DNA of 64,000 bases from Desulfosporosinus orientis DSM 765. GTDB taxonomy: Bacteria > Bacillota > Desulfitobacteriia > Desulfitobacteriales > Desulfitobacteriaceae. The notes under the pieces are model-generated. The model worked only from the letters and a program-made list of their open reading frames with translations. It was not told the origin of the DNA and did no database searches. Made by a program: the position numbers and the translations under genes. The number at the start of each line of letters is the position of its first letter. The stretch's first letter is position 1. Shown here one piece after another: positions 17,844 through 26,086 of the stretch. Location: the NCBI RefSeq assembly GCF_000235605.1, contig NC_016584.1, positions 4,074,001 through 4,138,000 on the forward strand. Direction: 5' to 3'.

Positions 17844-18542
17844 CTATGATTCCTGCTGCCAGCGATAGCCGGAACCCCAGATGGTCTTAATATATTTCGG
17901 CTGCGAAGGCTCGTCCTCAATTTTTTCCCGTAAGCGCCTAATGTGGACATCCAAGGTTTTGGTATCTCCAAAATAATCATCACCCCAAACAGTATTCAGC
18001 ATTTCTTCCCGTTTGAGTGCCCTCCCAGGATTTTTCATAAATACTTTCAGTAAAGCAAACTCAATGGGAGTCAGCTCTACTTCTTGGTCATTTTTATAAA
18101 GTTTATTAGCTGTAATATCCAGGCTTAAATCCCCGCATTTGTACACTTCTTTGCTGACTCTAATATTCATCCCCCGCCGCAGGATGGCTTTAATTCGAGC
18201 TATTAATTCCAAGGGGTTAAAAGGTTTGACCATGTAATCATCGGCCCCTAATTCCAGTCCCAAAATTTTATCTGTATCCTGACCTTTGGCCGTGAGCATA
18301 ATCACGAAGGTTTCGGGAATGGTTTCCCTGATTTGCTGGCAAACTTCCAAGCCGCTGATTCCCGGCAGCATCAGGTCCAGCACAACAACTTTGGGAACAA
18401 AGGTCTTCAGCATAGCCAGGGCATCTTCACCAGTGGCCGTATCACTCACCAAGTAACCGGCTGCGCTTAAATTAAGGGTAATAAAGCGCCGGATAGATTC
18501 TTCATCTTCCACGACCAGCACTTTCACTTTTTCATCATTCAT
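17844..18542 (-). CDS. OmpR/PhoB-family response regulator
   Basis: A 232-residue regulator with a receiver domain (VLVVEDEESIRRF, phospho-acceptor D in VVLDLMLPGISG, conserved T in MLTAKGQ and K in MVKPFNP) and a C-terminal winged helix (LTPIEFALLKVFMKNPGRALKREE, DVHIRRLREKIEDEP, IKTIWGSGYRW). The ATG at 18542 with GGAG eight bases upstream is preferred over the longer reading. It heads an operon with the sensor kinase and lipoprotein. Target genes are not evident. Confidence 0.94.
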   Translation of the reverse strand: MNDEKVKVLVVEDEESIRRFITLNLSAAGYLVSDTATGEDALAMLKTFVPKVVVLDLMLPGISGLEVCQQIRETIPETFVIMLTAKGQDTDKILGLELGADDYMVKPFNPLELIARIKAILRRGMNIRVSKEVYKCGDLSLDITANKLYKNDQEVELTPIEFALLKVFMKNPGRALKREEMLNTVWGDDYFGDTKTLDVHIRRLREKIEDEPSQPKYIKTIWGSGYRWQQES

Positions 18543-18643
18543 CTGACCACTCCGTCGAATAGTATTTTGCAAGGGCTCGTTAATACTATTCTAAACTATT
18601 TTCTAGGAAAATGAGCGAATCCCAGCAATTTTTCATAATTATC

Positions 18644-19789
18644 TTATTGGGTTAACCCTGCAGGAAAAACAACCGGCCTAACATGGGGATCCAGTACCCC
18701 AAAGGAGAAGCCTTGGTCTTTTAGAATTTTAATAATCTTAGGCAGTGCTTCAATGGTTGTATCCTTGCCTGCCAGATCATGCAGCAAGATGACCACTCGT
18801 TCCTTCCCTTGAATTTGTTCTTCCACTTGCTGCACCAGCTGGTCTGCCGGCATTAAATGAACTCTGGTATCTCCCGGATCAACATTCCAGTCCTCCATCA
18901 AGTAACCCTCGGCGTCAACAGCATTAAAATAGTTGATATTGAAATGTCCCACGGTTCCGCCAGGCGCACGAACTATTTGCGGCCTTATGCCAATGGTCTG
19001 ATAGAATATTTCCTCAGCTTTTTTGACGTCGGCCAAAAAGTCCTGAGGACTCATGTAAACTTCAGCCATGTTATGGGAATAGGTATGATTGCCTATGGCA
19101 TGATTCTGTTCATACTCAGCTTTGAGCAAATCAGGGTAAAGCTCCGCTTGCTTGCCCAGGTCAAAAAAAGTGGCGCGGACATTTTCCTCAGCTAAAATAG
19201 CAAGGATTTTAGGGGTTGTACTGGGATAAGGACCGTCATCAAAGGTTAAGTAAGCCATCTTGCCCTCTTCAGGATTGAAGCGCCGCTCCCGCATAGCCAG
19301 CCCCGGGGCTGTGGGCGGGTTGCCTGCTTCATCATAGTAGGGATGAACAGGGGTATCAGGAGTACCTGGCAAAGGGGTTGGAGCTAATTCTTCAGGCTGT
19401 GTATTTGCGGCAATAACCTTCGAGGGTGATTCGGAATTGACAGGATTCTGATCTAAAACTTCCTCTGATGGTTCCGTCCCAGGCTGAGGTTCCACAGCTG
19501 GGGAAACCACTTCTTCAGCTTCTGCTGGGGGAAGGCTGTCCGCCACTTGAGCAGGAGCCGGCTCTTCCGGATAGTCCTGGGAGAGAGGCTGAGAATCCAG
19601 GGAGACAGAAGAGGGTTCAACTCTCTCTCCAGCCTTATCCCCCGCTGGGGAATCCTTCAGCTGAACCGCTGTTCTCTCATTTGTTTGGGTTGCCTTGCTC
19701 CAATGGGGAAACATACCTACTCCTATTACTGTGAAAACTAAAAAGCAGACTAGAAATATTACGCTGCCTAAAATTTTTATTTTGGACAT
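18644..19789 (-). CDS. Polysaccharide deacetylase (NodB/CE4 family), membrane-anchored
   Basis: A 381-residue protein: an N-terminal membrane anchor (ILGSVIFLVCFLVFTVIGVG), a long acidic, proline-rich spacer (about residues 30-160), then a NodB homology domain. Catalytic motifs are visible: MAYLTFDDGPYPSTT (DD), IGNHTYSHN (HxxxH), IVRAPGGTV and VVILLHDLAG (the late LHD motif). It likely removes N-acetyl groups from peptidoglycan or another cell-surface glycan. Start at 19789 with GGGAG upstream. It lies alone, 100 bases upstream of the response regulator on the same strand, so co-transcription is possible. Confidence 0.9.
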   Translation of the reverse strand: MSKIKILGSVIFLVCFLVFTVIGVGMFPHWSKATQTNERTAVQLKDSPAGDKAGERVEPSSVSLDSQPLSQDYPEEPAPAQVADSLPPAEAEEVVSPAVEPQPGTEPSEEVLDQNPVNSESPSKVIAANTQPEELAPTPLPGTPDTPVHPYYDEAGNPPTAPGLAMRERRFNPEEGKMAYLTFDDGPYPSTTPKILAILAEENVRATFFDLGKQAELYPDLLKAEYEQNHAIGNHTYSHNMAEVYMSPQDFLADVKKAEEIFYQTIGIRPQIVRAPGGTVGHFNINYFNAVDAEGYLMEDWNVDPGDTRVHLMPADQLVQQVEEQIQGKERVVILLHDLAGKDTTIEALPKIIKILKDQGFSFGVLDPHVRPVVFPAGLTQ

Positions 19790-19932
19790 GTTTCTCCCTT
19801 CCTCTCTCTCCATCTTGTCCATGTCAAATTAAAATCGCTCTCTCGCGTTACTTCTACAATACACTAAATCTGGCCAGGGTTTTTTACAGAGATATTAATA
19901 ATAGTTACAAAAAAGTTAAAAGTTTAAATGAG

Positions 19933-20023
19933 GCCATGCAATGGGTTCGCTCGTGTGGACGAAGTTGCCCTTGCTTTCGGGTCCACGGATTCTTTTTGAT
20001 GCGTAGTCTTGGGTCTTTTTCAG
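19933..20023. repeat. GC-rich intergenic repeat, copy C (partial)
   Basis: This matches the last third of copies A and B: CATGCAATGGGTTCGCTC, TGTGGACGAAG, GCTTTCGGGTCCACGG and the TTTTTCAGAG end block. The GTGGAC and GTCCAC segments form a short hairpin. It is truncated at its left end relative to the other copies. Confidence 0.65.
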
Positions 20024-20073
20024 AGCAGTGCTAAAAGCCCGTCTCCTTAAGGAAACGGGCTTTTAGCACTGCT
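20024..20073. repeat. Perfect 19-bp inverted repeat with 12-base loop
   Basis: Arms 20024-20042 and 20055-20073 are perfectly complementary (core AGCAGTGCTAAAAGCCCGT). No strong T-run follows on either strand, only TTTT on the plus strand. It may be a terminator for the hypD-side transcript or a palindromic repeat attached to the end of repeat copy C. Confidence 0.65.
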
Positions 20074-20208
20074 TTTGATAATATTAATAAACACCTCAAG
20101 TTTTAGTTTTGCTATAACTGCAAGGGCTATTCTTCCCAAATCCCCGGAAGGAGCCCCCCTGGGTTCCAGGTCAAATTCGTCAGCGCTGACGAATTTGGAT
20201 ATCCTCAT
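20047..20208 (-). CDS. Possible small ORF downstream of hypD
   Basis: A 53-codon reading frame begins MRISKFVSADEFDLEPRG and ends in the hairpin at 20024-20073. Sense codons continue 12 codons upstream of the ATG, so the true start is uncertain, and the ribosome-binding site (AGGAG) is 23 bases away. The composition is protein-like, but I recognise no family. It could be a small protein gene, a gene remnant, or chance. A 26-bp perfect palindrome lies within it. Confidence 0.25.
   Translation of the reverse strand: MRISKFVSADEFDLEPRGAPSGDLGRIALAVIAKLKLEVFINIIKSSAKSPFP
20172..20197. promoter_or_regulatory. 26-bp perfect palindrome
   Basis: The half-site CAAATTCGTCAGC is followed immediately by its exact reverse complement. 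It lies about 110 bp downstream of the hypD stop. It could be a dimeric regulator site or a hairpin in the mRNA; no T-run follows. Confidence 0.4.
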
Positions 20209-20306
20209 AATGCTGCCGACCTGCTGGCCTTTCTCCTGCTTATTTCAGGATATGCGGCCAGTCCTAAGCATGTGAGGAATACCTCATTTAAACTGACTGC
20301 AGCCCC

Positions 20307-22664
20307 TTAAAACCCCGTATGCTCTGTCCTGTTGATAATCTCCTCCTGCAGGGCTTCACTCAGATCACAGAAATAATCACTGTAACCTGCCACCCGCACA
20401 ATCAAATCCCGGTACTTTTCCGGTTCAGCCTGAGCGGCCCGCAGGGTCTTGGCGCTGACAACGTTAAACTGAATATGATGTCCTCCCAGTTTGAAATAGG
20501 AGCGGACCAGCTGAGCCAGTTTATCCAGGCCCTCTTCCCCCTCCAGGACTTGAGGGGTGAACTTCATGTTCAGCAAGGTCCCTCCTGTCCGGGAATGATC
20601 CAGCTTGGCGGCGGATTTAATCACCGCCGTAGGGCCCAAAAGGTCCATTCCCTGAACAGGAGATATGCCTTCCGAGAGGGGTTCCCCGGCTCTCCGCCCC
20701 TCAGCCGAGGCCCCCATTACTGAGCCAAAATAAACATGGCAGGTGGTAGGCAGCATATTGACCCGGTAAAAACCGCTTTTAGTATTGGGCCGGCCATTGA
20801 CCTCAGCATAGTAGGCATTGAAAATCTCCGCCATGATCTCATCGGCGAAGTCATGATCATTACCGAAGTGGGGCGTTTTATTAATGAGGAGCTGGCGCAC
20901 CGCTTCCTGCCCGGAAAAATCCGAGTCCAAGGCCTTAAGGAGCTGGTCCATCCCCAGTCGTTTCTCCGTAAAGACATGATATTTAATACTGCTTAAACTA
21001 TCCGTCAGACTCCCTAAGCCCACCCCCTGAACATAGCTGGTGTTGTAGCGGGCGCCGCCGGCGTTGTAATCCTGGCCTTTAGCAATACAGTCATCAATTA
21101 AGAGAGAAAGGAAAGGCGCCGGCATGTAAGCAGCATAAAGGCGTTCAATAATATTGCTGCCTTTAATCTTTATGTCCATGAAGTAATGAACCTGCTCCTT
21201 AAATGCTGCAAAGAGCTCCTCAAAGGATTGGAATGTCCGGGGATCTCCTGTTTTAATCCCCAGCTGCTGCCCGGTCCGGGGATCTAAGCCATCATGAAGC
21301 ACTAATTCGAGAATTTTCGGCAGGTTAAAATACCCTGTTAAAATATAGCTTTCTTTGCCAAAGGCCCCAGTCTCCACACAGCCGCTGGTCCCACCCTGCC
21401 GGGCATCCTCAATGGATTTCCCCTGGCGCAGGAGCTCTTCCACCACCGTGTCGGCATTAAAGACGGAGGGCTGGCCCCAGCCTTTGCGAATAATTCGCGC
21501 CGCCCGCTTCAGGAAGCGATCCGGATTTTTCTTGCTCAGCTGAATGTTGGAGCTGGGCTGCAAAAGCCGCATTTCATCGATAACATCTAAGACAAGATAG
21601 GTAACATCGTTGACCCCGTCAGCCCCATTGGCCTGCAGGCCGCCGCTGTTGATATTGGCAAAATCCGTATAGGTTCCGCTTTCCGCAGCTGTGACCCCTA
21701 CTTTAGGCGGGGCAGGCTGGTTATTGAATTTCACCCAAAAGCACTGGAGGAGTTCTCGGGCCTGCTCCTCATCTAAAGTCCCCTCAGCCAGACCTTTTTT
21801 ATAGAAAGGATACAAATGCTGGTCCAGTCGTCCTGGACTAAAAGCATCCCAGGTATTCAGTTCAATGATCACTCCTAAATGGACAAACCAATAGGCCTGC
21901 AGCGCTTCCCAGAAATCCCGGGGAGGGTTGGCCGGGACATGAGTGCAGACGTCAGCAATCCTCTCCAGTTCTTTCCGTCGGGCCTCGTCAGTTTCAGCCT
22001 GAGCCAGCTCCCGGGCTTTCTCGGCGTGCCGCTGGGCAAAACGGATGATAGCCTGAGCACAAATGGCCATGGCTTTTAACTCTTCCTGCTTTTCATAGGC
22101 TTCCCTATCCAGCAGGTAATCCAGCTTATCTAAATGCTCCTGGATTTTAGCCAGCAGATCTAGGAAGCCCAGGCGATATATTTTATCGTCCAGCACCGTG
22201 TGCCCAGGTGCTCTCTGTTCCATGAACTCAGTAAAGATTCCGGCATCATAGGCTGCTTTCCACTCTGGAGACATTTCCACAAAGATCATATCCCGCATGG
22301 AGTTGCCCTGCCAATAAGGGATAATCTTATCTGCATAAGCCCTGCGAATTTCCGGGCTGACTTTGAAAGCGATTTTAGGGCGGGAATTTAGAATATCCAA
22401 GTCCTCCAAACTATGGCAGCAGAGTTCCGGGTAAGTATAGGTAGCCTTGGGAGCCGGTCCTCGCTCTCCTACAATTAACTCTCCCTCGTTAATACAGATT
22501 TCTTTATGTTCCAACATATATTTAAAGGCTAAAGCCCGCTGAACAGGAACTGAAGTTTTTCCTGACGAACGGTAGAATTCTGTCATCAGCTCCGCTCTTT
22601 CCCCTGAGATATAGGCTTCCGTCTCCAGGCTGTTTTGCCTAAGCTTAGTTACTCGATCATTCAT
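20307..22664 (-). CDS. hypD: trans-4-Hydroxy-L-proline dehydratase (glycyl-radical enzyme)
   Basis: A 785-residue glycyl-radical enzyme that removes water from trans-4-hydroxy-L-proline to give (S)-1-pyrroline-5-carboxylate. The catalytic loop GGTSGCVETGAFGKE carries the radical cysteine and the CxE base (about residue 430). The C-terminal RVAGYSDYF holds the radical glycine (about residue 760). Long blocks agree with my memory of Clostridioides difficile HypD, including TYPELCCHSLEDL, FTEFMEQRAPGHTV, KFNNQPAPPKVGVT, QPSSNIQLSKK and DMLPTTCH-like NMLPTTCHVYFG. The ATG at 22664 has AAGGAG upstream. The activase lies nearby but is separated by an opposite-strand gene. Its product feeds the dehydrogenase at 24427. 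Confidence 0.92.
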   Translation of the reverse strand: MNDRVTKLRQNSLETEAYISGERAELMTEFYRSSGKTSVPVQRALAFKYMLEHKEICINEGELIVGERGPAPKATYTYPELCCHSLEDLDILNSRPKIAFKVSPEIRRAYADKIIPYWQGNSMRDMIFVEMSPEWKAAYDAGIFTEFMEQRAPGHTVLDDKIYRLGFLDLLAKIQEHLDKLDYLLDREAYEKQEELKAMAICAQAIIRFAQRHAEKARELAQAETDEARRKELERIADVCTHVPANPPRDFWEALQAYWFVHLGVIIELNTWDAFSPGRLDQHLYPFYKKGLAEGTLDEEQARELLQCFWVKFNNQPAPPKVGVTAAESGTYTDFANINSGGLQANGADGVNDVTYLVLDVIDEMRLLQPSSNIQLSKKNPDRFLKRAARIIRKGWGQPSVFNADTVVEELLRQGKSIEDARQGGTSGCVETGAFGKESYILTGYFNLPKILELVLHDGLDPRTGQQLGIKTGDPRTFQSFEELFAAFKEQVHYFMDIKIKGSNIIERLYAAYMPAPFLSLLIDDCIAKGQDYNAGGARYNTSYVQGVGLGSLTDSLSSIKYHVFTEKRLGMDQLLKALDSDFSGQEAVRQLLINKTPHFGNDHDFADEIMAEIFNAYYAEVNGRPNTKSGFYRVNMLPTTCHVYFGSVMGASAEGRRAGEPLSEGISPVQGMDLLGPTAVIKSAAKLDHSRTGGTLLNMKFTPQVLEGEEGLDKLAQLVRSYFKLGGHHIQFNVVSAKTLRAAQAEPEKYRDLIVRVAGYSDYFCDLSEALQEEIINRTEHTGF

Positions 22665-22765
22665 ACTATCTTCACTCCTTTGTTTATAGGGACAACACAA
22701 TAGAACCTATGTAAACCAAGCCCAATATAATATATCAAAATAATAAGCTGAAAGAGGTATGTACC

Positions 22766-23320
22766 ATGCTGAATCTTTGGGACACCATTTGCCTCCCGAA
22801 AAAATTGTTAGAAGTTGTCAGTATTCCCAATACCCTTTATAAATCTCAACAAGGCAAATATTTTGTCGGCCAGACAGAATCATTAATCTTCAGCAATACA
22901 ACTAACGCTTGGGGAGGATTGTTCAATCCCACTGACTCAGGTGTCAATCTGTTTGCCAACGTCTATACCATTTCCAACTTTTCCAACGCTCCCATCTTAG
23001 CCCAATTGTGGTTCAATACCACTCCGCCCGGCACAGGCAGCAAATCAACAAAATTCAGCCCTTCTGACACAGCTCTGCTCAAACCCCCTGTTCCCAAGGT
23101 GGAAATTCGTTATCAGGAAAATGTCAGTGATGTTCCCAGCGGCGGAGTCAATGTTTTCGACCGGATCGTTCCCCCGGGCACAACCCTGGTCAGTGAAGAA
23201 GACGGAAAATTGATTTTCCCTTCAGGAGGCAACTTGGTTCTCTTTTTATCCGCCCTGGAGCCGGCTATTGATTCCTACGAAGCTCTTATCGCCTTTGGCT
23301 GGTGGGAAGATAAAAAGTAA
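22766..23320 (+). CDS. DUF6143-like protein, inserted on the opposite strand
   Basis: A 184-residue protein without membrane segments or signal peptide. Phrases such as IPNTLYKSQQGKYFVGQT, NAWGGLFNPTDSGVNLFANV, NVFDRIVPPGTTLVSEEDGK and a C-terminal IAFGWWE match a Firmicutes family of unknown function that I recall as DUF6143. AAAGAGGT lies upstream of the ATG. It interrupts the hypD/activase pair and reads the other way. No enzymatic motif is visible; a spore or envelope association is known only loosely for this family, so I assign no role. Confidence 0.7.
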   Translation: MLNLWDTICLPKKLLEVVSIPNTLYKSQQGKYFVGQTESLIFSNTTNAWGGLFNPTDSGVNLFANVYTISNFSNAPILAQLWFNTTPPGTGSKSTKFSPSDTALLKPPVPKVEIRYQENVSDVPSGGVNVFDRIVPPGTTLVSEEDGKLIFPSGGNLVLFLSALEPAIDSYEALIAFGWWEDKK

Positions 23321-23341
23321 ACCTTAGCGCCCTAATCCGGA

Positions 23342-24268
23342 TTATCCTCCGATGCTAACCTTCAAACCATACTGCTCCAGCCTCTTCTTTATCTCTGCCA
23401 TATAATCATCACCGGGAGGCTGGAGATCCAACAACGGATAGTCAAGCCCCAAGCGCCGGTATTTTTCCACACCTGCCTGATGGTAAGGGAGACAATGAAC
23501 TTCCTGAATACTCTTTAAGGACTTTACAAACTCCCCTAATTGATCCAGACCAGCCTCCTCATCATTCATACCGGGAATTACTGCCAGCCTAAGGATGACA
23601 TTGGCATGGTTTTCGGCCAGCCAAGTTAAGTTGGCTAGAATAAGTTCATTGGGAACTCCCGTTAACTCCTGATGTTTCCGGCTGTTCATATGCTTAATGT
23701 CAAACAAAAAAAGATCCACATAATCTTTAAGCTTCGCCAAAACTTCAAGTTTAACAAAGCCACAGGTCTCAATAGCCGTGTGGATTTCTTTTTTCCGGCA
23801 CTCCTTAAGGATTTCCAAAAGAAATTCGGGCTGCATTAAAGCTTCCCCTCCGGAAAAAGTAACCCCTCCTCCGGACTCATCGTAGAAAATGATGTCTTTC
23901 TCAATTTCGGTCATAACTTCCTTTACGGACATGGTCTTAGCTACCAGTTCTCTGGCCCCGGCAGGGCATACCAAACTGCATTGTCCGCAGACTGAGCAAT
24001 TCTCCCTAAAATACCTTAGTTTTTCCTGATGAAAGAGTATTGCTCCCTTAGCGCAGGTTTCCAAACATTGACCGCAGCCAATACACCGTTCAGGCCGGCA
24101 GATTAATTCTTGGCCATACTTCTGCCCCTCGGGATTATGACACCAGAGACATTTGAGAGGACATCCCTTAAGAAATACCGTTGTGCGAATACCTGGGCCA
24201 TCATGGATGGAATATTTCATAATGTTAAAAATCATGCCTGTCAGCAATTTTTCCCACTCCTGCTTCAT
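23342..24268 (-). CDS. Radical-SAM glycyl-radical enzyme activase (HypD activator)
   Basis: A 308-residue radical-SAM protein that installs the glycyl radical. The SAM cluster motif is CPLKCLWCHNPEG (CxxxCxxC), preceded by YSIHDGPGIRTTVFLKG. Two further ferredoxin-type clusters follow: CIGCGQCLETCAKGAI and CSVCGQCSLVCPAGA, typical of HypD/choline-lyase-type activases. GGGVTFSGGEALMQPE is the SAM-binding GGE motif. The start is uncertain between 24268 and an internal ATG at 24235; neither has a strong ribosome-binding site. Proximity to hypD makes that enzyme the probable partner. Confidence 0.9.
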   Translation of the reverse strand: MKQEWEKLLTGMIFNIMKYSIHDGPGIRTTVFLKGCPLKCLWCHNPEGQKYGQELICRPERCIGCGQCLETCAKGAILFHQEKLRYFRENCSVCGQCSLVCPAGARELVAKTMSVKEVMTEIEKDIIFYDESGGGVTFSGGEALMQPEFLLEILKECRKKEIHTAIETCGFVKLEVLAKLKDYVDLFLFDIKHMNSRKHQELTGVPNELILANLTWLAENHANVILRLAVIPGMNDEEAGLDQLGEFVKSLKSIQEVHCLPYHQAGVEKYRRLGLDYPLLDLQPPGDDYMAEIKKRLEQYGLKVSIGG

Positions 24269-24328
24269 GGACTAAATTCAGTTTCCATGTAACCATAAAT
24301 TCTCCGCTCACTTGCCAGTTCCTCCAGC

Positions 24329-24373
24329 AAAAAACGGCGCAGCGAAACTTTTTCAAGTTTGCTGCCGCCGTTT
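24329..24373 (-). terminator. Terminator between the P5C dehydrogenase and activase genes
   Basis: On the minus strand AAACGGCGGCAGCAAACTT pairs with AAGTTTCGCTGCGCCGTTT (small bulges) around a short loop, then TTTTTT. It separates the dehydrogenase operon from the activase, implying that the activase has its own promoter or relies on read-through. Confidence 0.8.
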
Positions 24374-24426
24374 CCTGTAACTAGACCCTAACTCATCTTA
24401 ATTATCCTTTAGATTTCTGTGAAATT

Positions 24427-26058
24427 TCACTTTTCCACCATGTAGGGATAGCTAACTTCGGTGCGTGGAACCAAGGTCTCCTTAATTGTGCGCTGGCTCA
24501 TCCAGCGGGATAAGTTAACGGCACTGCCGGCTTTGTCATTGGTTCCTGAGCCGCGGCTGCCGCCGAAAGGCTGTTGTCCCACTACTGCACCGGTAGGTTT
24601 GTCATTAATATAGAAGTTGCCTGCCGCATGATCCAGGGCTTGGGACATTTTAACAATGGCCGCCCTGTCTTGAGCGAAGATGGAACCTGTCAAGCCATAG
24701 ACTGTAGAAGTATCACATAACTCTAAGGTTTCTTCGAATTTGTCATTAGGATAGACATAAACCGTCAGCACCGGTCCAAAGATTTCTTCCACCATGGTTT
24801 TAAATGTGGGTGTCTTGGCCAGGATAACCGTAGGCTCTACAAAGTAGCCTACTTTGTCCTCCGTGCCGCCGCCAATGATAATTTCACCATCCTCGGATGC
24901 TTTGACATAGTCCAGGTAGCTTTGGATATTTTTAAAGGAGTTCTGATCAATCACCGCATTCATAAGATTGCTAAAGTCCCGAACATCCCCCACTTTTATC
25001 TTGGCGATTTCTTCTTCCAGACGTACTTTTAATTGGCCCCAGAGGCTTTCGGGAACATAGGCGCGGGATGCCGCAGAACACTTCTGTCCTTGGTATTCGA
25101 AAGCACCCAGAATAATGGAACAGGTCAGCGCTTCAATATCTGCCGATTCATGAGCAAAGATAAAGTCTTTGCCGCCGGTCTCACCGACCAGGCGGGGATA
25201 AGTGACGTAGTTGGAAATATTGTCACCCACTTGTTTCCAAATACCGTTAAAGACACTGGTTGAACCTGTAAAATGGAATCCTGCCATCTTAGGATGGTTG
25301 ATGACCACTTTACCAAAGTCAACTCCCCGGCAAGGCACGAAGTTAATGACTCCGGCGGGCAGCCCTGCTTCCATAAGAATTTGCATAACATAGTAGTTGG
25401 AAAGTACTGCCGTTGAAGATGGCTTCCATAAAACCGTATTGCCCACCATAGCAGGAGCGGTGGCCAGGTTGCCGCCGATGGCTGTAAAGTTAAAGGGCGT
25501 GATGGCCGCTACAAAACCATCTAAAGCACGATATTCAACACGGTTCCAAACCCCGGCAGAGTTGTTGGGCTGCTGTTTGTAAATTTCTTGGACGTAGTAT
25601 GGATTAAAACGGAGAAAATCTGCTAATTCACAGATAACATCAATTTCTGCTTGAAAAAGGTTTTTGCTTTGACCCAGCATACAAGAAGCGGATAATTTGG
25701 CTCTGTACTTACCCGTCAATAAATCGGCAGCCTTCAAGAATATTGTCGCTCTATGCTCCCAAGGCATGTTTTCCCATTCCACTTTGGCTGCTTCAGCTGC
25801 TTCGATGGCCATAAGCAGCTCTTTTTCACCCGCTATGGAATATTCGCCAAGCACTGTTTGGTGGTCATGGGGGCAGATCATTTTTCCTTTATGCTCAGTA
25901 CGATATTCTTTGCCGCCAACAATGATAGGTACCTCAATGGGATTGGCTGTTTGTCTATCCAATTCTGCTTTTAAAGCAAGGCGTTCAGGAGACCCCGGCA
26001 GGTAGCTTTTAATTGGTTCATTTTCCGGAACTTTAATTTGAAAATAAGCGTTGTTCAT
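24427..26058 (-). CDS. 1-Pyrroline-5-carboxylate dehydrogenase
   Basis: A 543-residue aldehyde dehydrogenase that oxidises pyrroline-5-carboxylate (as glutamate semialdehyde) to glutamate with NAD(P)+. Landmarks are ITPFNFTAIGGNLATAPAMVGN, GFHFTGSTSVFNGIWKQVG, the general base E in LVGETGGKDF, the catalytic C in GAFEYQGQKCSAASR, and QQPFGGSRGSGTNDKAGS. The length and phrases match the eukaryote-like P5CDH branch (about 540 residues) rather than PutA. The ATG has TTGGAGGAATAG upstream. It is last in the sigma-54 operon with the amino-acid dehydrogenase complex, and both that complex and HypD would supply its substrate. Confidence 0.93.
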   Translation of the reverse strand: MNNAYFQIKVPENEPIKSYLPGSPERLALKAELDRQTANPIEVPIIVGGKEYRTEHKGKMICPHDHQTVLGEYSIAGEKELLMAIEAAEAAKVEWENMPWEHRATIFLKAADLLTGKYRAKLSASCMLGQSKNLFQAEIDVICELADFLRFNPYYVQEIYKQQPNNSAGVWNRVEYRALDGFVAAITPFNFTAIGGNLATAPAMVGNTVLWKPSSTAVLSNYYVMQILMEAGLPAGVINFVPCRGVDFGKVVINHPKMAGFHFTGSTSVFNGIWKQVGDNISNYVTYPRLVGETGGKDFIFAHESADIEALTCSIILGAFEYQGQKCSAASRAYVPESLWGQLKVRLEEEIAKIKVGDVRDFSNLMNAVIDQNSFKNIQSYLDYVKASEDGEIIIGGGTEDKVGYFVEPTVILAKTPTFKTMVEEIFGPVLTVYVYPNDKFEETLELCDTSTVYGLTGSIFAQDRAAIVKMSQALDHAAGNFYINDKPTGAVVGQQPFGGSRGSGTNDKAGSAVNLSRWMSQRTIKETLVPRTEVSYPYMVEK

Positions 26059-26086
26059 TTCTATTCCTCCAATTTATAAATTGAGA

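Noticed and set aside
24200-24330. Sigma-54 promoter candidate upstream of the activase (TGGCAAGTGAGC)
   Set aside because: The GG and GC dinucleotides are seven, not ten, bases apart.
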